From: Hepsetus odoe
Taxonomy: Eukaryota; Chordata; Actinopteri; Characiformes; Hepsetidae
DNA length: 64,000 bases
Assembly: GCA_017165825.1 (NCBI GenBank)
Contig: CM029369.1
Location: 16,957,958 to 17,021,957, forward strand
Direction of reading: 5' to 3'
The position numbers and the translations under genes are program-made. Positions 10,386-21,699 of the stretch are shown here, one piece after another; the stretch's first letter is position 1; every line of letters starts with the position of its first letter. The notes under the pieces are model-generated. The model worked only from the letters and a program-made list of their open reading frames with translations, did not search any database and was not told the origin of the DNA.

Positions 10386-11520
10386 GTAAAATGTGTTAGT
10401 TATTATTTTGTTCATCACACTGTGTTATTAATATTTTCATTAATATCTACATGATCATTTAAGGGCGAACGTGCTGACAATCTCTTAATAAGACTGCTTC
10501 CTCCAACTCAACACTGCATTAAACGCACACATATTTAACAAAACGTGTGAGCCATTTAAATGATGATCGGGGTTATTTTATGAAGGAGCGCTTTTGGAAG
10601 AGGACTTCCTGTTTAGACTAAATTTTACAGTAAGAAATACGTCTCCAAGAAATGGGAAACAATTTGTTTCATAAAAAGAAAACTATATATTTTTTCGTAT
10701 TATAATTATTGCTTTATAAAATAATCTATAGGTTGGGTTAGCATTATAACATCTTTTAAAAATGCATTTACTTCAATTAAAAAATAGTTGTTTTGGTATT
10801 AATTATTAGTAAAGAAGAACATTACTATTGCGGTCACTGCAGAAATATTTATTCCTAAAAAGTTTTTCTGTCTCACACCAGCTTGTTTATTGCAGATTTA
10901 AAAGAATATGATTTGTAAGACAGCAGCACCAGGTCTGGAGTTGTATTAATCTGTGCCTCTCATTTGAACACACAAAATGATTTATTGAAATGTATGAGAA
11001 GACGTTTAACAACAGTAAATACACACACATCGTTTTCAGCTCCCCAAGGTCAGATCAATGACCGCAGTTGCATGAACTTCCTGTGTTCACCATCATTTTA
11101 TACTACAAATGTCTAAAACTAAACACTGAAATACTGCTTTGCTTGTTTTATTTTAATAACTGATAAAGAGCAAAAAATAATAAAAAGACAAACACACTGA
11201 ACCTTTAAATGAATGGTTATTTTTAAGTGGGCCTTATTTTAAACGAGTCTCCAAAAAGGTAGTTAACATTTCTGTTTTTGACTTAAATCTTGTTGAACGT
11301 GTTTTTATTTTGCAGGCTTAAAGAAAGGGGTTTGTTTGCTTTAATAATTACAGTTACTAATGTGATAAAGGTTAGGCCAGGCATAAAGCTCCGCTGTAAA
11401 TTCTAGCTGAATAGGGTAAATGCTCCAGTCTGATCTGAGCTTAAGTCTACAGCCTGGGCTGTGTGAATCTTATGAGTAATCATTACTCTTTACCTTTCAG
11501 TTTGTTTGGAAGAACCTAAT
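10386..11520. other. AT-rich intergenic DNA downstream of sox1
   Basis: Low GC, no ORF of note, no repeat family recognised. Confidence 0.35.
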
Positions 11521-11747
11521 GCTCTGCTGTGCTCATGGCTTTTTGAGAGAATGGCGTGAATGAGAGCAGAAAGAGTTGGACAGGGTGTTTAAAGGGACGT
11601 GGGATTAGCCCGCAGAGACTGTGACCTCTGGGTCAGCAGCGAGGCAAAGTGTATTATCATCACCCTGTCAGTCCGGGCCAGCTTCAGCAACAAGTGTCAG
11701 GAGCCCGGGCTGCAGGCCCGGCGGCATTTCAGCGACTCCTCTATAGG

Positions 11748-11748
<1 letters not shown>
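11520..11748. other. Non-repetitive block, candidate conserved noncoding element
   Basis: GC rises locally and the sequence is non-repetitive, with the short self-complementary stretch CCCGGGCTGCAGGCCCGG near 11704-11721. Conservation cannot be tested here, so this is a candidate only. Confidence 0.2.

Positions 11749-11781
<33 letters not shown>
11749..11781 (+). repeat. (CA)n microsatellite
   Basis: Short CA dinucleotide tract. Confidence 0.95.
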
Positions 11782-11783
<2 letters not shown>

Positions 11784-12330
11784 TCAAATACCATTTGGGT
11801 CATATACTATTTACAAATAGTATTAGGGCAGGAGAAGAGACAGTGCTCAGACGGGTAAATAATCAGAGAAATCTGAACCGCCAACAATCATAAACAATTA
11901 ATTAGCAAGTAATTTGATCCCCGAAGAGCTTAAAATTCGTCCACCATATTTTTCAACCGACATTTTTGTACATATTGTACACCTAGAAGGTCTGTAGCAG
12001 AAAGTACATGGTATAATAGTACATCGACCTATAAAATAGTAAATATTATATAGAACCTTATATAGAATATCTAAAGTATAACGATTCTTAACAATAAAAG
12101 GCATAAAGGGGCCTTGGATCCATGCCATTGGTATAAATATTGGCTATTTTATAAGAGGTCCTATAAACCAACCAAAGTGCTTATTTCCTAGAACCACAAT
12201 CTCAGGAAATGCACTGTTTAGATCACTTGATTTTAAGAGTGTACACGTCTTTCTTATTGTGGACTAATATTTTCTTATTGTAGCTGTTCTCGCTTATAAA
12301 CTCCTGTCAATTTAAACAGTTTTTTGTCCG
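11782..12330. other. AT-rich intergenic DNA, nothing recognised
   Basis: Low-GC sequence with no credible ORF. TGTACA occurs twice near 11966-11982. Confidence 0.3.
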
Positions 12331-13150
12331 AAAATGATGACCAAGTAGCCAAAACTGTAATGAGGGTCCACATACAGGCCTCCACTTCCCCCCTCTTATC
12401 ACCCGAGGTAAGGGATTGCCCACTCGGCAGCTATTTGTGTTTTTATCTGCCCATGAAAAGCTACACGGATTAGCGCTGAAAACACAGAAGGCGGAGTGCA
12501 AGTCACGGCACGTTGCCAGGTTAAAGGGAAAGCGTTCTGGTAAATTTAACCAAAATCATTTACCACTCCAGCAAAGAGGGGCGGCGGGAGAGTGGTCGGG
12601 TGGGGGGGTCTGAACGGGATGGGTTTGGGGTTGGCAGAGGGAGGGGTGCTGGTGAACCCCAACCAATAAATAGTCTCAGGGGCGCGATGCCCTTATCTTG
12701 TAACCACCGATATATTCAGCGTTGGGAAGCCATCAGTGGTGCTGGCTCGCTCGTAAACTCCCGATCTCTTGCACCCGCTGTCCTAAATGGGGATAATTAG
12801 CATCACTTTATCACGCCTCTGCATATTTTCTCCCTTCTCCAAAAGAGCCGGCACGCTGCTATTGGTCGCCGCTCTGTCACAGAAGATTACGGAGACAGAT
12901 TGCACGGAACGAATGTGCTGAACGAGATTAGGGGGGAATAGAAATAGCAACTGGGCCAATAAATTCCTCGCGAGGGCCTTATCGTGCAATTACACGTTGA
13001 CATGTTTAACAATCTTGCTGCCTCTTAATCCTGCGCCCTTCCAAGAGGAGAAGATGCTGCACCGCAATTTCTGCAGCCCGCCGCTCTGCAGCAGGCCTTT
13101 AAGCAGCACAGATGTGGGTTTGCCTGCAGAAGGCCCTTAAACACGACACA
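12330..13150. promoter_or_regulatory. Candidate conserved enhancer block 3' of sox1
   Basis: About 800 bp of balanced-GC, non-repetitive sequence in an AT-rich setting, about 3 kb downstream of sox1. It contains homeodomain-type cores (GATAATTAGC near 12790, CAATTACA near 12987), several TTATC/GATAA words and an inverted CCAAT box near 12860. It does not encode protein in any frame. Enhancers flanking SoxB1 genes are well documented in vertebrates. Assignment here rests on composition and position only. Confidence 0.35.
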
Positions 13151-13499
13151 ACTTGCTTCAAACTTTCATTACGCCGTTACCCCCCTCACCCTCCTGCCAT
13201 GTTTTATGCTCTCGAAGCCATCCTGCGCTCTCATGTTTATGAAGGTTTGTGTTTAAAGACCTAAATATTCAGCCTCAGTCTAACAGAGCTGTGTATTGAG
13301 GATGATCACCTTCTGCAGGTTTATTTAAGAAGACTCAGAAGGCTGATCGACTGTTACCAGCATCCATCCACCTCTTTATAAAATCTAACTGTGGTGCAAG
13401 TAAACGACCAACACCAAATACTAAAACTAATACTGTAATCACGCATGTTGCTATAAATGTGGTGATATCAGGAGTCAGACACGTTTTTGTCATTTTGTC

Positions 13500-13590
13500 C
13501 TCATGTATCTACAAACAAACTAACTAACTAACAAACAAACAAAAAGCAAAAAAACAAACAAACAAGTAAATAAACAAAGCAAGCAAGCCA
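13500..13590 (+). repeat. A-rich low-complexity (AAAC)n-like repeat
   Basis: Imperfect AAAC/AAAT tetranucleotide repeat. Confidence 0.85.
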
Positions 13591-13736
13591 TGTAAAGCAG
13601 TGTAGTGGCGTTCAGTTGTACAAGTTTATGAGTTTATTATGCATTGAGGAACTGGTCAGTGCACAATGAATATTTATAAAGAGGTCGTTTAGGTTGTAAT
13701 TTTCCAATTCTAAATGTCCTCTTTTTTCTTCTTCTC

Positions 13737-13787
<51 letters not shown>
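13737..13787 (+). repeat. (CT)n microsatellite
   Basis: CT tract ending about 11 bases before a GTGCAG splice-acceptor-like sequence. Confidence 0.95.
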
Positions 13788-13790
<3 letters not shown>

Positions 13791-13798
13791 CTGTGCAG

Positions 13799-13993
13799 GG
13801 GTGATTGTGAGAGACTCTGCAGGAATTTGGCAGGCCCGGAGCCCGGAGTTTGGAGAGGCGCCCCACGCTGACTCCCATTCAGCGGTCCAGCGCGCTGTGC
13901 GGTTGGGAAGTTTCAGTGAGCCGTGCACTCAATAGCTCCACAAAGCTGATTACAAGCCCCAGCGAATTCCTGAAGGAGCGGGCAGCCACACAG
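13799..13993 (+). other. Exon-like segment with acceptor and donor
   Basis: It is preceded by a long pyrimidine tract and CAG (ending 13798) and followed by CAG|GTGTGC. It is CpG-rich relative to its neighbours. No protein family was recognised in any frame. It could be a non-coding RNA exon or simply a GC-rich regulatory block. Confidence 0.2.
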
Positions 13994-14279
13994 GTGTGCG
14001 GGAACCCGGGGCAACCCTTCACAGTAGTGACAGAGCGGGACAAAGGGGGAGGGAGTGGGGGACCACACAAAAAGCAAAATTGTCCCAGGAAGCAGGCAGG
14101 ATTTTTTTTTTTCGTAGGAAAAGAGTGGGTGAGTTGAAGGAAAACAGCACCTTTTACGCTTCGGATGCCCTCCCATCTGACCGTGAACAGAAACACTTAA
14201 ATAATGCCTTTATTATCCTCCTTCTCGCTCGGAGACTGCGCGATTGTGTATTGTCGTTGTGGAAAGTATAGATTACTGT

Positions 14280-15363
14280 CTTGCTTGAAATGACCGTGGT
14301 TTATTTGCGGCATATGTGGTCAACTAGTGATGTAACTCGTGGGTTGGGGGTTAACAACGAAATCATAAAACGCGGCGCCTAATCCATTCTCTGTGGTCCG
14401 CCAACAAATATGCATCAATGGAGCAGACAGCGTATTTAATTAAAGCGGAGTCTAACTATCAATTACTGAGGAAAAACAGAGGGTCCCCAAGGAGCGGTAA
14501 TCAGCACACCAACAGTCCGCCGCTCGCTCATTACAGCAAACCGCAGCCTGGAATAATAATCACAGCGCATCTGCCTATTTCCCTCCTTTACTGGAGCTTG
14601 AATGTTGTCACTCACAAGTTTACTAACTCCAAATGTGCGCGCAGATTGCTCTATTAGTAGCTTTTGTTGGTCTGTATTAACAGTATTGAACGTCCCGGTG
14701 TGTGCGCTCCTGTTGTTGAGCGATGCAAGAAGTGAAGAAAAAGCGCAGTGATGCAAAAAATAAAGCTACACGTGAAGCTCCATACGTTTCTCTCGCTCTG
14801 TAATAGACTAGCCTGCTTTGAGCGACACTTTTCCACACGTTTGGGCCCATTGTAACGCCTGGAGCGTTTCGGTTCTGTTTAAATAATGCTACAATATCCC
14901 AATTTCTACGGCTAATTTAATTCCCCCGGTCTGCAGAACCGACAGGGGCTAATGGAGGTCAAAAGGGAACATATAATAGCCCGCAGTCAATCTTCCCACA
15001 GGACAGTCCCACTGCAGATTATAAATACAAGCTGAGATTTTGTTTTTACTGAATAAAATCATATATGCGCTAAACACCGTAGATCTAGTGAGATCTTGAG
15101 TTCCCTGCGCGTGTTCTCAGGCCTGCCTTCAGGAAAATGCCGTTAATCCGTTTTAGCTTTGGCCTCACCTGGGTCCTGTCACCCCCGCCATCCCAGTGTG
15201 ATTAGGGGACAAAAGCGCGCTCCCAGTCCGGCTACGGTAGTCAATCAACCACAGCGGACTATGCTAATTGAGGGGAAAGGCGAGAGGATGGCGAACAGTG
15301 ATCCCGATTGTTCGGCAAATTTCACAGCTCAGCGCAGCTGCAGCGCTACTGCCACCCCCCCCT

Positions 15364-15396
<33 letters not shown>

Positions 15397-15660
15397 CACA
15401 CACACACACTCCCTTTACCTCAAACACTACTGTAAGACGCAATACATTAATACCAGGCGTGCAGAGTATGTACGGAGTAAAGAGAAACGCGCGGAGCTCC
15501 GAGCCGGACTACTTTAGCGCTTTAGTCTCTGAGGCGCTGCGGAGCTGTCCAGGTGCTGAAATCCCACCTCCGCGTTGTCTTCACTTTTACACCCGACGAG
15601 CCTGCGAGGAGAGATCTGAGGAAAAAAGTAAACGAAGCGCTCAGATCCGCGATGAACGTG
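14280..15660. promoter_or_regulatory. Candidate regulatory region, non-repetitive
   Basis: Mixed-GC sequence with many TAATTA/CTAATT-type homeodomain cores (14435, 14912, 15261) and CpG-containing words, especially at 14850-15020 and 15060-15300. It is broken by a CA microsatellite at 15364-15411. No credible ORF. The regulatory call is from composition and position alone. Confidence 0.3.
15364..15411 (+). repeat. (CA)n microsatellite, interrupted
   Basis: CA tract with CACACT interruptions. Confidence 0.95.
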
Positions 15661-15664
15661 CTTG

Positions 15665-17105
15665 AAATTCCTTTTTGAATTATGTTTTTTCTTTCTTTTC
15701 CTTTATATTTATAGAACACCGTGAGCTTTCACCAAAGGCAAATTTATTAGCCGGCCGCCCCTCAACGTATAGTAGACCTTGCACAAAACGCATGTATTGT
15801 TATCTGTCTCGGTAGAATGAATACAAGTATTATGGATCATCGAATAATATGCTGCACTTTGAGTAAGTCCTGTTTTCTCCCCAGTTTCAGATGATGCCTT
15901 CTAGTGTAACGTGGTCCTGAATGAGCCAAAAGAAACGTACATCAATAGACTACATTTTTAGTGTTAGACTGAAAGAAATGAATGAATGTCCTCTATGGCT
16001 ATGCACATTACTGCCCATAAAAAACATTAAAGGTGATAAATATGGCTATTTGGAGCAGCGCCATAGAAGCACTACTTTTAAAGGATGTTTCTTTATAGAA
16101 CTGTTTTGTTAAAGAGATGTCGGTTAAAATAACCCTTTTAAGGCTAGAGAATTTCTTTTTTCTTTTTTTTTTTTGCGTAATGGAAAGGTCCTGTACCAAT
16201 CAAAGGTTCTCCTGTGCATCTAGGTCGAGAACTGATTATGAATCGTTATATTTAAAAACATATTCTGTCTAAACCCAAGGTCTCATTTACCAAAAAACAA
16301 CCAAAAAACACCTTTTTTCCTCATATGGTCTGATAATATCCCCCACTGCTTAGAGAATCATTCTAAAGTAAATAAGAAATAAGAAATTCTCATTTCGCTT
16401 GCCTTTATAATTTAAAAACAGTGTTTACTGATATAAGATGATGTGTGGCTCTCTGCCATTTCACAGTTTCAGTTTAAAATCAAACAAGAGTAAACAAAAA
16501 TGGTCTAGCCTATAAACAGACCGAATGACAACTGTAAATGACTTTTTCCTCATATCTAGTCTGACCCATCTCACAACATAAACTTCTGCTCAGCAGGGTT
16601 CAGCAAATGGGTTTTTGAATGTTTTGTTGTGTTAGGGCCCCACTGCGTCTCTGTATTTTCTGATAGGGGGTAAACTTTAGTTGCGTCTGATTGTGTTGTG
16701 CTTTTACATCTAAAAGAGGGAGAGAGATGGAGAAAAACAACAATAAAAGACGTTGATGTTTATGGATTGGTCATTGATTTTGTGGTGTCCATCTTTGTGG
16801 GTTCACTTCTAAAAAAAGGGGGGGGCATGTAGACAAGTGGAGGAGACGTGGAGTGAAGCACAGGCTGGTGGAGTCCACGTGGACAGTAGATGACAGCAGG
16901 AGCACCTGCCCTGAGGACTGTGGGGTGGGTGGAGGGCAGAAGAGTAGGGGATGATAATGACACACCCCACTGAGTGTTATTACTTAAAGACTGTGCAGGG
17001 ATGAAGTGACATTGTAATGGGAGGGTACTTTACACCCAGATTTTCAAGGCACCAACTGAGTACTCTTGCTTTCTCAGCTTACCTCAGTTCCATTTCCTTT
17101 TTGTC

Positions 17106-17142
<37 letters not shown>

Positions 17143-17650
17143 TCAGTTTGAGTTTCTCAGACTCTAGTTTCTCTTTTTCTTTCTTCACCTTTTCTATCTC
17201 TGTCTGTCTCTTTCCTTCTCCCTTTTTGTTCTGAGGACATGCATGCACAGTAGACACAGTAGTCTCTGGCAGAGCGCACAGAAATTCAGAGAATGATTTT
17301 TGTTCTGTCAGTGATGTTTAAAAGAGACGGAATGTGTCTATGTTACAGCTCCAACACCCAGCATTCCACCTCCGCACAGCCTCAAACATATTTTTCATCT
17401 GGCTGAGCTGACACAACAAATATGCATGTCGGGGGAAAGTTTAGAGTTATTCAACAAGATTCATTCCACTATGTCTGTGCAGTGAATTTGATTAAATAAT
17501 TTGTGCAGAGTAACACAAATGAAGATGTGGCAGCTGTGTATTTACATTAATATGCCATAAGTAAAATATCGTGTCATTGTGTGCCATCTTGTTTGGCCTA
17601 GTGTTGAACTTTTGTATTTCATGTGCTAATTTAGCCCACACAGTGTGATT
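15665..17650. other. Intergenic DNA, nothing recognised
   Basis: AT-rich with a short CT-rich stretch at 17105-17230. No gene or named repeat. Confidence 0.3.
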
Positions 17651-17679
17651 TTCAGATTTAAGCAAAAATCATATTCTGA

Positions 17680-17872
17680 GGTATTAAACCAAATTAGGGT
17701 CAGTAGGGAGAACTTGGGCCTATCCCAGCACTCATAGGGCAAATGAGTAACATAGGGCAAAAATCCTGGACAGGTCACTTCTCCAGTCCACCCAGATCTG
17801 AATCTAGGCTGGGACAGAATGTTCTTGCTGTGAGGAAACAGCACTCACCACTGCACCACCAGGTTACCCATG
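17680..17872 (-). mobile_element. LINE/SINE tail fragment
   Basis: Diverged sequence containing CTATCCCAGC, GGACAGGTC, CCAGTCCAC and a GTGAGGAAACAGCACTCACCAC block in this order. These words are typical of the tail of common fish non-LTR elements. No ORF survives. Confidence 0.4.
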
Positions 17873-18225
17873 AATTCATAAATAAATATTGCTAATATAA
17901 TATAATTACCCCAAAATTGGCCATTAGATAATTTAGCAGCAAAAAATTGGAATTGGGTATAAAAATCTATGAGTGAATCACCTCTAGTTTGTGTGCAAGT
18001 GGTCTCTGGTTTGCAGTGGCCACCTCCTGGAGAGTGTAAGGCTGCACTCACAGTGTGTGTAATAAGTAGTTTCCTGCCTAATTGTTTCTGGTCTTATGCA
18101 TGGGGGACTCCCTGGGTTCACACACAAAGGCTCGTTAGTTCTGCTGGTCATTTTCCACTTGGACTTGGACTTAGAGAGTCCAAGCAAATCAGACTGACCA
18201 GCCATCCTTCAGCAAGTATTAAACT

Positions 18226-18226
<1 letters not shown>

Positions 18227-18257
<31 letters not shown>
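18227..18257 (+). repeat. (GT)n microsatellite
   Basis: GT dinucleotide tract. A short GA tract follows at 18298-18314. Confidence 0.95.
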
Positions 18258-18260
<3 letters not shown>

Positions 18261-18314
18261 AGGGACAGAAAGAGAGTGAGTTAAAGAAAGAGGAAGAGAC
18301 AGAGAGAGAGAGAG

Positions 18315-19835
18315 ATGCAAAGTACAGAACTGCACACATTTTTTTTAATTAAAAAACTGATCAGAACAAACTGCAGCAGAACACGAAACCTAAATTAGCA
18401 TAGACGCTTAAGTTTGTTAGTTAGCTTTGCTGTTTCTCAGAGACTTTTTTAACAATTCTTTTGGTTAGCATTTAGTAATCAAAACAAGACTTTTGGCTGA
18501 TCTTTTAGCTGTCCAGATGTTGTCTTGAATAATTTAGTGAAATTAAACCCATTAAAGAGTTAGTAATTAAATATTAAAAACCTAGATGGGTAAAAGTGCT
18601 TTATTGTCTTTAAATACTTTCTTGAGTCACCAGAAATGATGTTTTGTTAACTTGACTAGTAGATAACATGCATGACTCTTTTAAGAGATGGAAAATGAAT
18701 TTTAATAAATTACTTAACTTATTTGGATAACAAAATTCAAAAATGTAATTGAATGTAATGAAATTTGATCAAATATGTGCTGAAAATCCATTAAACATTT
18801 AACATTTAAACATTCAAACATTAATATATAAACTAATATGTGGTCTAGTATGTTGTTCTTTACCATCATGTTTCTTTTCTTTAATATTTTTTCCTTGAGC
18901 TAAACGAACAGACACAGGTTTACATATTCAGAATAGAGTCAACTGTATTATTTATTCAGCATCTATGTAAATCTGTGTGATTATAAAATGTGCCAATATG
19001 TATTATATAAAGTTAATTTAAATACAAACCCTTTTCAGAGAAGCACATTTCAGCACATTTGTAAGAACATTGTTTTTTGTTAAATTTAACATACTGGGGA
19101 AGAAATCAGACAAATCAGCAAATAGAATAAAATTAACTATTTCACTAAAAAGCCATATTTAATTGAGTTCTTTGTAAAGTGTGCACATAGAAAATCAATA
19201 AAACATATCATTTTAATGTCATTTGTCATTTAAAAACAAGAGAAAACATTTAAATGGATGTTTTCCTGATACTGTAGGTACCCCTGTGTTTTTACAAAGT
19301 AAGAGCATTTTATCCTGGATAATGTAGAAAAAACATATGTGTGAGTAGACTCACACATGCTGCTCCCCTTTCACACACGCGTCTTATTACTTTGGTGAAA
19401 ATGCTACTTATTATGGCCCATTACCAGTGTTGAATCACACACCCACTGCTCTTCATGGGCTTCATTGTTGGCTTCTTATGAATCAGCCCAAACATATCGC
19501 ACTGACCCAGCACCTTTAATGTGGATAGAACAAAGAGAGAGTGATGTTGCTGCCACTGGGATTGACCTTAGATAAACACGTAGATGGTTGTGATACAGCC
19601 AGCTCAGTGAGCATGGCTGCTGGGTTAAAGCTGCAGCGCTCCCCTGGTTCCTGAGCTGCTAATGTGGCAACGTTTCTCAGCAGGGTTAAAGAGAAACTGT
19701 CAATCCTCGCTGAGGCACCCAGCCAACAGCCGACACACAAGCCAAAACAGCTAATCCCTTTAGAGCGGTAGGCAAGAAATCTTTCACGTATATGCTATAC
19801 TCCTTATGCAAACAAAAATAAATGCACAATTCAAA

Positions 19836-19840
<5 letters not shown>
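18315..19840. other. AT-rich intergenic DNA, nothing recognised
   Basis: Very AT-rich with repeated ACATTTAAACATT-like words near 18795-18830. No gene is supported. Confidence 0.35.

Positions 19841-19846
<6 letters not shown>

Positions 19847-19899
<53 letters not shown>
19847..19899 (+). repeat. (CA)n microsatellite
   Basis: CA tract preceded by a short TA run. Confidence 0.95.
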
Positions 19900-19902
<3 letters not shown>

Positions 19903-20126
19903 TGCTCTGTCTCTTTCACTTTCTCTCTTACGCACACTGCATACACACCCACAGGATCAGTGGTATCGCTGTGGTATGTGATTATTCTAAGTAGAAGAGA
20001 TTAGGTTAATGAGGGGTCAAGAGGTGACGATAAAAAACAGCGAGTGTGTTTCTTCTGGGTGTCACTGATAGCTCTTACTACTGCTGACCCTTGAACTCAC
20101 TTACAGTCCCAGATCAAAAGACAAAC

Positions 20127-20139
20127 ACACGCACACACG

Positions 20140-20185
<46 letters not shown>
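20127..20185 (+). repeat. (CA)n microsatellite
   Basis: CA tract with early CGCA interruptions. Confidence 0.95.
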
Positions 20186-20187
<2 letters not shown>

Positions 20188-20889
20188 TTACAACCTGATT
20201 TGCAACCAATGATTTTGTAATGGATAGCTGAAATATATCTCTCACTGATAAAGCTAAAGAGGAACTATTTGTAATAGCGGTCTTTATGTACAAATAAATT
20301 TGATGAGATGACAAAGTTTGAGTGTGGTCAATATGTATTAGATGGATTTCCTAAACAAATTAATCTAGTGACCCCCACATTGCTTGATTTCTTGTTCTTT
20401 CTGTCACTTTACTCTTTATTCGTTAGTCTGTTGTAATTTAAATTGGGAGAAAAGACACTTGAGTTAGTTAAAACCTTTCTGTTTTTACTCTCTTCATTAT
20501 AAACCTTTAAAACTAACTGTTTTTCAAGGTGCTTAAGTAATGACAATGGTTTAGCAAAAGTCAAAGACCACTCTTCGTTTTCTTTAAGTTCTATTTTAAA
20601 AAGCTATTGAGTTTCATATGCAGTGTCAAAAAACCTGAAACCACTACATGCATTTAATTTTTACTTTTCATTCTTTCAAGCCTTTACCAATCAGTTACAG
20701 CTGTGTCCTCCCAAACCTCTCAACGATTATTGTTGTAGGGGAGACCTTAAAGAGGCAGCAATATTCATACAAGCAGCTAACCAAACACTAGGCTTTCACA
20801 ATTCTTTCTCATGCCCATCAACAATTGCTAAATGAGCTCTTTCTGAGGAGATTAGATAAAAGAAAATCAATTTGCCTAAAGAACAGGAA

Positions 20890-21070
20890 AGGTGGGTTCC
20901 CTTGTGGTGCAACAATCTAAGCACTGGCCCTAATTCTATTAGAGGGTAGGGTTTCCCTGACTCTTCCCCAGTCACTTAGTCAGCCTAAGTGTCTGTTAGC
21001 TGATGTAATAGAACTGCCAAAGTTATCGGCCTCCTAATAGTGGGTTTTCCAGTGGTATTTACAGTAGCTT
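20890..21070 (+). mobile_element. Possible SINE-derived fragment
   Basis: It begins with a tRNA-like A-box resemblance (TGTGGTGCAACAATCTAAGC) and a following G-rich GGGTAGGGTTTCCC segment. Diverged and not assignable to a named family. Confidence 0.25.
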
Positions 21071-21099
21071 GATGCGGTGATACTTGATGATTCAAAGAA

Positions 21100-21220
21100 A
21101 GCAAAAATGTTTGCACGGAGCCCCTCACTCAGAGAAAGTCCTGACATTGTGCATAGTGACCTTAGGCTCATGTACAACTGCTCCACAGCATCCAGTTCTA
21201 TTGGCAGTTCTTTTAATGAA
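21100..21220 (-). mobile_element. Possible Tc1-like transposon fragment
   Basis: The segment with AGTGACCTTAGGCTCATG and CAACTGCTCCACAGCATCC resembles, from memory, the antisense 3' transposase part of another fish Tc1/mariner family. It is short and heavily diverged. Confidence 0.25.
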
Positions 21221-21699
21221 GATTATGCAGGTTATATGTGATCAACTGAACATCTTTGTCATTAATAGGCGGACATTACGGTAGCTGAATCTACTAATTA
21301 GAAGGTCCATCTGGACAGTAGCATGAAAGTAGCAAGACTGTGGTTAAAGAGAAATGCCTCTTCTGTTGCCCCTCTGTTTCATCACTAACATCCCTACCAA
21401 ACCTGGAAAACACACACTCATACTGGAGCACATGCATCACTTGCAGAACTAATCCACCTTTTCCGCATCTCAATCCAGTGACCTTACTTTTCCATTCAGT
21501 GCACTCAAAAGTGGCTCCATCTTCAGATGTCTCCATTGCCACAAACACTACTAAGCTAAGATCCTGTAATGTTTGTAGTTCTGTAGTTCTCTCGCCCAAC
21601 CTTACTTGAAAGGAGTAGATCAATTTCTAATAAACTTCTCCAATAGCACAGTTTTGCCTTTCAATGGCTTCTTTGAAAGGCTCCAGTTAGCATTTAGCA

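Noticed and set aside
15159..15665. 168-codon ORF containing poly-Thr-His
   Set aside because: The centre is translated CA repeat and the ends lack any domain; more likely a noncoding regulatory block.
21294..21623. 109-codon minus-strand ORF
   Set aside because: No domain recognised, overlaps an ORF on the opposite strand, and lies beside a probable transposon fragment.
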